DNA of 64,000 nt from Candidatus Terasakiella magnetica (GTDB lineage Bacteria > Pseudomonadota > Alphaproteobacteria > Rhodospirillales > Terasakiellaceae), in contig NZ_FLYE01000047.1 of the NCBI RefSeq assembly GCF_900093605.1, forward strand, positions 143,410 to 207,409, written 5' to 3'. Numbering within the stretch: the first letter of the stretch is position 1; each line of letters opens with the position of its first letter. Below the pieces are notes generated by a model. It was given only the letters and a program-made list of their open reading frames with translations, had not been told where the DNA came from and did no database searches. Below, piece by piece: positions 31,718 through 38,900 of this stretch. Made by a program: the position numbers and the translations under genes.

Positions 31718-33757
31718 ATGAAAACCTCAAATGTAATCAACTTTCCCACCAAAATTGAAACATTAACTTTAGGTTTGCCAGTCGTTTCAACACATGGCCA
31801 CAAAGAAGGCTATATTGTTGATGTAAGAGAGCTAAAAAATAAAACTTGCATGCTCATTGGTTCTGGCATGAAACCAGAAAAGCATGAATATCAAGTTGCT
31901 TGGTGCGATGATAAAAAACAGCCGCATTCGTTAGATTGGTATCTTGAAAGCCTAACTCTCGAATTCGCAGAAAATGCAGTTAATCAAAATCTTTTTATGT
32001 CTTTAACAGAATTGGAGATTGCTTTTTATCAAACAGGTGCAGCGGCCGCAACAGCAGATAGAAGAAGAAAGCAAGAGCATGAACAAAATCTAAAGGCTGT
32101 TGAACGTGCGTCTTTCTTGCTCGATGCTGAAGACAAATTTAAAGAAGCAACAAAACAATTAGGGCAAGAGCCTAAATCTATAATTGTTGCGGAACTCATT
32201 CAAAATAAGAGTGATTTACAATCTGATTATTGGGGGCATAGCACCCTTAAAACTATCATTTTAGGTTTTTCAAAATCAAAGCGCCAAAATTTCAATGAAA
32301 TGCGCAAAATGGCAATTAATGCCAAAGAAACAAAGCACCTTGTGGAAATGGGAAAGGATGCAGAACACCGTGACGCAGGTCATTATTGTAATGGTTTTTA
32401 TCTGAAGGATGGTCACGAACACGCCAGTGGATGGCAGATCGTCAAGAATGAACTTTATAGTGGTGTAGAAAGTATTCCATCTGGTGAATGGTGTTTATCT
32501 CCTTTTGAAATTTCAACAAAGATAGAAAAGGAAATCGCAAAGCAAACTGAAAATTCAACATTTGAAATTGAAGAACACACGCACACTAAAAAAGGCTTTC
32601 AAATGTTTATTGCTGTGCCTCAATTTGAAGCTGAAAGAGAAACCTTTGTAGATTGGCGTGAAAAGGCGAGAGCTTTAGGCGGTTGGTATTCAAAGAAATG
32701 GGGAAAGACACCACGAGGTTTTGCATTCAAATCAATAGAAGCAGCAAAAGAGTTTGTTTCTTTGTTTGATCAAGGCACAGATCCAGACGGACCAAACACA
32801 CCACAGCCTAAAAAGAAAAATGAAACAGTTAAGAAATCACCTTCTAATAAGTTTCGTGAACTAGCCGACAATATGCAAAAACAGATTGACGACAAATTAT
32901 GTTCAAACCGTTTAGCAAATACTCCAAAGCGTCAAAAAGAAGCTGGATATGCTCGGATCGACGGGAACCATTTAAAACGTACACAACAAGCTTTGCGCAT
33001 TCTTGCAAACCTTCATGATGAAAATAAAGTTCCTGAAGAATTAAAAAACCTAAAAAGTAAAAAGGCAATTCATGAGCTTACACAAAGCAAATTAGACACT
33101 TCAAATTGTGGTTACTATGACACGGCAATTGATACAAACAAACCTTATCATGATACAGCACAGTCGAAAATTTTGTGGAGCTTGCTTGAAGGTCCAAGCG
33201 AAGAAGAACAAAAAGCGGAAGCATTGAGACGAGATATTGAAAGTCTCGCATTCTCAAAAATTCCGGGATATTTCCCAACGCCCAAAAGCACAATCAAAAA
33301 TAAAATGTTGCCATATGCACAAATTGAAAAAGGTATGCGTTGTTTAGAACCTCAAGCTGGAAGCGGTTATATTGCCGATGAGTTAGGCGAGGGCGTTGAT
33401 TGTTGCGAAGTAAATCACAGCTTACGTGAGATTTTAAAAAAGAAAGGTCATTTCTTAATCGGTGATGATTTCTTGAATTTAGAACCAACACCACTTTATG
33501 ACCGCATTGTGATGAACCCACCATTTGAAAATGGTCAAGATATTGATCACGTACAACATGCATTTCAATTTTTAAAACCGGGTGGTCGATTGGTAGCGAT
33601 TACTAGCCAAGGGGCATTCTTCCACAGCACAAAAAAAGCAAAAGCGTTTCAAGAATGGATAAATAACGTTGTTGAACATATGGAAGATTTACCCGCCAGA
33701 GAATTTAAAGAAAGCGGAACTAATGTTTCATCAAAATTAATTGTTTTGATGAAATAG
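31718..33757 (+). CDS. Orphan adenine-type DNA methyltransferase with large N-terminal region
   Basis: The 679-aa protein has a C-terminal class I methyltransferase domain (about 520-679): 'FPTPKSTIKNKML', SAM site 'CLEPQAGSGYIADEL', catalytic 'IVMNPPFENGQDIDHVQHAFQFLKPGGRLVAI' and target-recognition end. The N-terminal 500 residues are unusual: a beta-rich segment, a helical basic segment and a region with 'GGWYSKKWGKTPRGFAFKS'. No restriction enzyme is nearby, so it probably protects the element or modifies it on entry. The start follows GGAG; the open frame continues upstream into repeat copy B. Located in the predicted leading region. Confidence 0.8.
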   Translation: MKTSNVINFPTKIETLTLGLPVVSTHGHKEGYIVDVRELKNKTCMLIGSGMKPEKHEYQVAWCDDKKQPHSLDWYLESLTLEFAENAVNQNLFMSLTELEIAFYQTGAAAATADRRRKQEHEQNLKAVERASFLLDAEDKFKEATKQLGQEPKSIIVAELIQNKSDLQSDYWGHSTLKTIILGFSKSKRQNFNEMRKMAINAKETKHLVEMGKDAEHRDAGHYCNGFYLKDGHEHASGWQIVKNELYSGVESIPSGEWCLSPFEISTKIEKEIAKQTENSTFEIEEHTHTKKGFQMFIAVPQFEAERETFVDWREKARALGGWYSKKWGKTPRGFAFKSIEAAKEFVSLFDQGTDPDGPNTPQPKKKNETVKKSPSNKFRELADNMQKQIDDKLCSNRLANTPKRQKEAGYARIDGNHLKRTQQALRILANLHDENKVPEELKNLKSKKAIHELTQSKLDTSNCGYYDTAIDTNKPYHDTAQSKILWSLLEGPSEEEQKAEALRRDIESLAFSKIPGYFPTPKSTIKNKMLPYAQIEKGMRCLEPQAGSGYIADELGEGVDCCEVNHSLREILKKKGHFLIGDDFLNLEPTPLYDRIVMNPPFENGQDIDHVQHAFQFLKPGGRLVAITSQGAFFHSTKKAKAFQEWINNVVEHMEDLPAREFKESGTNVSSKLIVLMK

Positions 33758-33771
33758 AAGGGCGCGAAATT

Positions 33772-33855
33772 ATGAATATATATAATTTTCTAAAAAATGC
33801 CTTTGGGCTTTCGTTCTTTCTTTTCTCAATAGTTATTTTCTTTTCAATTCAATAA
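33772..33855 (+). CDS. Single-helix membrane peptide, 27 aa
   Basis: A GAAGGG site lies nine bases before the ATG. The product is one hydrophobic helix ('FGLSFFLFSIVIFF') with polar ends. Such small membrane peptides occur in plasmid leading regions. Support is limited to the ribosome site and composition. Confidence 0.35.
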   Translation: MNIYNFLKNAFGLSFFLFSIVIFFSIQ

Positions 33856-33869
33856 TGGGTGTATGTAAC

Positions 33870-34214
33870 ATGTCTAACAAAATTAAAATAGTTTGTACCT
33901 CTTGTGGTAATAACGAAATCTTAGTTGATGCATATGCGACATGGAGTATTGAACTGCAAAAATATGAATTAAGCTCAACCTTTGAAAAAGCGCACTGTGA
34001 AAAATGCGATTGCATGGTTTCATTTCATGAAGTGAAAATAGATGCTGATCCAGAAGAACAAACTAAGCCGCAAAATACATTACAAAAGATAATGGCTGCG
34101 GAAAATATTCTAAACGTTTGGCTTATTGATCATACAGAAAACGTATTTGAAGAATTCCCTGAGATTGATGAAGCGCGACTGTTGTTGTCGGAATGTCTTG
34201 AGGTAATGAAATAA
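33870..34214 (+). CDS. Zinc-ribbon protein, 114 aa
   Basis: An N-terminal treble-clef or ribbon-like region has CxxC pairs 'VCTSCGNN' and 'AHCEKCDCMV'; a helical acidic C-terminal half follows. An earlier in-frame Met lies five codons upstream but lacks a ribosome site. No family recognised. It is in the predicted leading region, followed by a terminator. Confidence 0.6.
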   Translation: MSNKIKIVCTSCGNNEILVDAYATWSIELQKYELSSTFEKAHCEKCDCMVSFHEVKIDADPEEQTKPQNTLQKIMAAENILNVWLIDHTENVFEEFPEIDEARLLLSECLEVMK

Positions 34215-34224
34215 AAAAAAATCG

Positions 34225-34257
34225 GGTGCTGCGGAAAATGCGGCACCTATTTTTTTG
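34225..34257 (+). terminator. Intrinsic terminator
   Basis: GGTGCTGC/GCGGCACC (one wobble) with loop GGAAAAT-like and T-run, after the zinc-ribbon gene. Confidence 0.8.
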
Positions 34258-34282
34258 TTTTCATTTTTGCGGCATTGCTAAT

Positions 34283-34478
34283 GGCCGCACCCTAATCGGG
34301 CGCGAGGTTGTTTAACGCCCCTATGGGGCTTAGGCCCTTCGCCCGAATATTCAATCCCAAGCCCTTCGGGTCAAAAGGGGCTCGTGTCCTCGGCTACGCC
34401 TGCGGGCCGCGCAATCGCCCCTTTTGAGGATTGATTATTCTCCTCCGCTTTTTGTCTGCAAGTAAGAAGTCGAAGCGG
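34283..34478 (+). ncRNA. Structured repeat family ABC, copy C
   Basis: Full-length copy like A. P1 is TCAATCC/GGATTGA (perfect); P3 is TCAAAAGGGGC (34371-34381) / GCCCCTTTTGA (34417-34427); the GGCCG-C-CCC 5' part forms GGGCG/CGCCC and GCCCC-TAT-GGGGC hairpins. Relative to A, the P1 and P3 changes keep pairing. It ends 21 bp before the next gene, whose GGAG ribosome site could pair with the conserved CCTCC. Confidence 0.7.
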
Positions 34479-34498
34479 TATTAACCAAGGAGCTTAAA

Positions 34499-34768
34499 AT
34501 GTTTATCATCATCAAAAGAGATATTCCATCTTCCATCAATGAGAACATTATGTGTGACTTTGAAAAGGCAGCAATGCTTCTTACAAAACCTTGTCATATC
34601 TCTTTTATCTTCGAAGGTTTCTTTAATGATGATGAAACTCAAATCACAAAAGACAATACAAAATACACTCACCTTGAAGAAAGGTTAGAGCAGTATAAAG
34701 CAAAAGCAATCGCAGCACGTCAAAGGAGTGTCGCAATCTTTAAATCAAAACAAGAGCAAGTAGGGTAA
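34499..34768 (+). CDS. Hypothetical protein, 89 aa
   Basis: AGGAG seven bases before the start, just after repeat copy C. The product has a short beta-like start ('FIIIKRDIPSSINENI') and a helical basic C terminus ('LEERLEQYKAKAIAARQRSVAIFKSKQEQ'). No family. As one of the first genes predicted to enter the recipient it is an anti-defence candidate by position only. Confidence 0.55.
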   Translation: MFIIIKRDIPSSINENIMCDFEKAAMLLTKPCHISFIFEGFFNDDETQITKDNTKYTHLEERLEQYKAKAIAARQRSVAIFKSKQEQVG

Positions 34769-34780
34769 AGGAATTATAAA

Positions 34781-35011
34781 ATGATTTATTTCTTCACTAA
34801 CAATAAGGTCGATAACATCACAAACAGTCTTGATGATCTAGTCGTTAACGATCTTGAAGGGGAACATATTATTACAATTGCCAATAATGGTCTTTGGACA
34901 AAAGAGAAGATCGAAAATTTAAACTATAGTGATGTATGGCCAGATGGAATGAATGATAAAGGGGCTAATGCATACTTAGGTGATAAATGGGTTGGGACAA
35001 CAGAGGATTAA
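34781..35011 (+). CDS. Hypothetical protein, 76 aa
   Basis: AAAGGAATT precedes the start, 12 bp after the previous gene. The acidic product has Asn-rich and Trp-containing segments ('NNGLWTKEKIENLNYSDVWPDGMND'). No family. It is the gene closest to oriT on the leading side. Confidence 0.55.
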   Translation: MIYFFTNNKVDNITNSLDDLVVNDLEGEHIITIANNGLWTKEKIENLNYSDVWPDGMNDKGANAYLGDKWVGTTED

Positions 35012-35037
35012 ATTATCTAATTCATTAAACAGATTAG

Positions 35038-35067
35038 GGTGCTGCATTACGCAAGCACCTTTTTTTG
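35038..35067 (+). terminator. Intrinsic terminator
   Basis: GGTGCT/AGCACC with a 10-nt loop and seven T's follows the 76-aa gene. Confidence 0.8.
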
Positions 35068-35295
35068 TGTCTGACAAAATGAACGAAAAATAGAAACAGT
35101 AAACATCAATTCCAATTGCGCAAAGCGCGTAGACTTTCTTAGTTTCCACGATTTTAAAATGTAAAATGATGTGAGGTGGTGTTTTAAAAACTTGCATTAA
35201 AGCCCCTCGCGACCTGAAGACAAAATATTATAAGCATCCGATGAGGCAATGCGGTTTCAACTATCTACATTCCTAAACCAATACAATGCGTTGAT
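35068..35295. other. Non-coding stretch before element D2
   Basis: No gene or clear motif. Together with D2, X copy 2 and oriT it makes a gene-free stretch from 35012 to 35937, unusually long for this element and consistent with cis-acting sequence near a transfer origin. Confidence 0.4.
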
Positions 35296-35381
35296 GTGGA
35301 TATATGGACAATCGCAAGCGAACGGTAAAGTTACCCACCCCCTTCGGGCATGGATAACTATACCTTTGACCACATATCCAC
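35296..35381. ncRNA. Structured element D2 (isolated copy)
   Basis: Third copy of element D without the X stems. The outer stem GTGGATAT...ATATCCAC and the inner GTTA-C-CCA ... TGG-A-TAAC stem around CCC-TTC-GGG are kept; ACAATCGCAAGCGAACGG is shared by all three copies. It is followed by CAACT...AGTTG, the analogue of the closing stem of the X blocks. Confidence 0.65.
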
Positions 35382-35483
35382 ATTAGAACACAACAACTCA
35401 TGATGAGAGTTGCAGAAAAGGTATGTTGATTTTTTAATAATTATTCTCGCTGAATGCGATGCTCTTACGATCATCGCGGGCGG

Positions 35484-35750
35484 GGCGGGGGTGTGGCAAA
35501 TTCGGTAAGGCCGCTTCGCGAACTTATCATTTTCCGAATTTGCCACACCCCCGCCAAGGCGCGCCTCTTTAGCAATGAGGGCATTGCGGCGCGCCTATGG
35601 CCTGTGGATATATGGACAATCGCAAGCGAACGGCACAGTTACCCACCCCCTTCGGGCATGGATAACTGCACCTTTGACCACATACCCACAGGCCACAACA
35701 ACCCTTTGATGAAGCGCTACGCGCAAGTTGTTTGTTTGTCTGAAGTCAAC
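35484..35750. ncRNA. Structured block X, copy 2 (includes element D3)
   Basis: A 22-bp perfect stem (35484-35505 with 35534-35555) carries an inner hairpin TAAG...CTTA; then AGGCGCGCC/GGCGCGCCT (35557-35565, 35588-35596), then D3 (35602-35691). Relative to X copy 1 several base pairs change on both sides at once. It sits about 120 bp from the predicted nic site on the leading side. Confidence 0.75.
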
Positions 35751-35872
35751 TCGTGTCTCCCTTTGGAGACAATACGGTTTTTCACCTGATGTATGACCTA
35801 AACAAAGAAAAGGGAATGAGTATGTAAGTTACCGTTCTGGCGTTAATACGACGTAGGAGTATTTCTTGACGA

Positions 35873-35919
35873 CATGCGCACTTATTGTATAATGCTTCCA
35901 CTTCGTGAAAACATTATAC
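35873..35919 (-). other. Origin of transfer (oriT), MOBQ type
   Basis: On the minus strand an 8-bp inverted repeat GTATAATG/CATTATAC (35887-35894, 35912-35919; inner CAC-TTC-GTG) is followed two bases later by TAAGTGCG, then CATG. RSF1010 and Ti-type origins have the same order: inverted repeat, then TAAGTGCG with the nick before C. The predicted nick lies between 35877 and 35876. The relaxase gene begins on the other side. The transferred strand would lead toward lower coordinates. Confidence 0.75.
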
Positions 35920-35937
35920 GTGGGCCTACGGCGTTTT

Positions 35938-38900
35938 ATGGGTTGGATACATTATCAGCGGCAAGTTATTTACCGACATGGAGGTAATCTCCAATCAGTT
36001 GGTAATGCTGCATATATCCATCGTCGCGAAGGATATGACACGCTCAATAGAGAGCATTTCAATTACACAGATAGAGATGATCTTTTGTCTTCAGGAATGA
36101 CAGTTCCAGATGATGCACCAGAGTGGATTAAGCAACATGCGCGTGATGGAAGTTATGTTGAGTTCTGGGAAGATATTGAAAATCGTGAAAATCAATATTT
36201 AGAAAACCGCTGGCACAAACAAACCAGTGACACGATTTTAGAAAAACAAGCAAAGGCAATGTCTTATTTTCGTGAGATCGTTGCTATTCCAAATGAGCTT
36301 AATAAAGAACAGTCTGTTCGCTTTATTGAAGATTTCATAAAAGAGAGTTATGCGGATAGAGGCATAGTCACACAGCACGCAATCCACTGGGAAGATAATA
36401 ATCCACACGCACACATCATGGGTGTTGTGCGCAAGGTTAATGAACAAGGTCTTAGTTCACGCCATGCAGATTTTGGTTCTACATTTTTTAAACAACGCGA
36501 TTTACTGGAATTGTCTCGTAAGACATATGCAGATATCGGAAACCGTCATTTAGTGGAAGCAGGACATGAACCACGCTTAGATCATCGTTCTTACAAAGAT
36601 CAAGGTTTGGATATCGAACCAACTGTGCATGAAGGATATCATGCGCGAAAGATGCATGAAGAAGGGAAAACATCAAAACTCGTAAGTGAGAATGATCGTA
36701 TCAGAGCAGATAGGGCCGCTAAGTTCGATAAAGTAGCGGATATGATTGTTAAGGATATCAATCTCACCAAGGCGACATTTACAGAAGCAGACCTTATGCG
36801 CCAAGTATCAAACGTTGTTGGTGAGGATTTGACCGCCTATAACGTTCTATCTGCTAAGGTTATGGCACATCAAGACCTTGTGAAAGTTGGTGTTGATCTA
36901 CGTGGAAAAGATCGTTTCTCAACAATTCAATATGTTGAAACAGAGAAAAAGATGTTTGCGGCCTTGGATCGTTTGCAAGCACAAGAAACAGCCATTTCAA
37001 TCAATCATGAACGAGTGAATGAGAAGATTGCAAAAGATTTCTCTTTTCTAAATAGGCAACAGCGAAGAGCAATCGAACGTATTATTTCTAAAGAGAGTAT
37101 TGTTGTCATTGAGGGTAGGGCTGGTTCCGGTAAGACAACACTTGTGGAAGTCGCAGCTGATGAACTGAAAACATCCGGTTATAAGGTTCGTGGTATGTCA
37201 CTTGCCGGGGCGGCAGCAGAAAATCTTGAATTAGAGGCAGGCGTTAAATCAACTACAATTGATAAGTTCCTCTATCCAGACAAGCTGCGTGAAGATGCAG
37301 AGGTTGCTTTGCAATCTGGCAAGAAAGATTTAGCGGCAGCATTGATTGAACGTGCAGAGCGTCTTGAGATTGATCAGAAGCTTCTTCCCAATGAAGTTGT
37401 CTTTGTCGATGAAGCGGGTATGTCTGGCACTAAACATCTTGAAAAGGTTCTCACTAAAATTGCCGATGCAGGGGCCAAGGCGGTTCTTATTGGTGATAGT
37501 GCGCAGAAAAAGTCAGTTGCGGCGGGTGGAGCCTTTGAGGAGATATCCAGACGAACAAACGCAACTATTCTTTCTGATATTCGTCGTCAGAACATTGAAT
37601 GGCAGAGAGAAGCTAGTATCAATCTTTCAGATGGTGATGTTCGTAAAGCCCTTCACGCATACAATGATCATGATCGTGTTTTCATTGGTTCACGCCAAGA
37701 GATGTTTGAAAATCTCGTTGGTGATTATGTCGGCTCATTGCAGGGTGAAATCAAGAATACTGCCGAACGTTTGACGATGGCCGCGACGAATAAAGACGTT
37801 GGTGAATTGAATGCAGCTATTAGGGAAAGGCTTGTTGAAAGAGAACTTATAGAGAATACACATAACATCCGTGGGCGAGATTGGGGTGTTAATGATCGTA
37901 TCGTATTCCTGAAGAATGAAAATAACGATCTTAACGTGAAGACTCTTTCAGGTGATGGGGTAGGGGTCAAGAACGGTTCATCCGGTTTCGTTGAACAGAT
38001 CTTTGAAAAAGGCAAGGCCGTTTACTTTGATGTTCGCCTAGATAGTTCAGAACGATTAGTGCGTTTTCGCGCAGATCATGGAAACGTCAATTTCAATCAT
38101 GCCTATGCTGTCACAATTGATAAAGCGCAGGGTAAAACCGTTGACCGGGCCTTCCTATGGTCATCTGAGCATATGAGAAGTGATGCAGCCTATGTAGGTC
38201 TGACACGCCACCGGGACGATGTGAAACTTTATGCTGATGATCATCTTATAGCTGGTGATGTTGATGATCTGGCCAGTGTCTTTAATCGCACAGACAATAA
38301 AGATCTGGTTTCTGATTATAACCCGCCAGATAATCTTGTGGGTGTTCAGCAAGATATGAACCGTTTCCGTGAAATCGGTGATGAACTTAAATCCATGTAT
38401 TCCGATATGCAATTGGAGGCCTTGGAGCAGAATAAAGAATTTTATGAACTGGAAGGCTTTGAAACTTTCTCTGAGTTAAGTGCAGAACGAAATGACCTGG
38501 CAAGGCGGGCATTAGATGATTGGAAAGACTATGCAAAGGCTGTTCGTCAAATTAACGTGACACAGGAACAGCTAAAAGTTCTCGTCGGTGATATGGATAA
38601 ACCACTTACGAAAATTGAAAAGGTCGCCTTTGAACAGTTGCGTGATTACGCCGATGTAACAGAACATGCGCGAGACCTCTGGAATGAAATTAAGGTAAGT
38701 CATCCTGGTTACGCTAGCCGCTTGCATCCTAAATGGCAAGAGTACGACCAATTGCGCCTGGAACGTAATGGCTACGCTCATAAGTTCCTTCAGGAAAAAG
38801 AACTATACGGTCCATTGGTGAAGTTTGTTAAAGACAAAGCGAAGGATCAAAAAAGTCCACATGCGATGGTCAAGAATGGAGAAAAGCCAAAACAGCGCAT

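Noticed and set aside
35454..35789. 111-codon frame across block X copy 2
   Set aside because: It spans long inverted repeats and the frame is not kept in block X copy 1.
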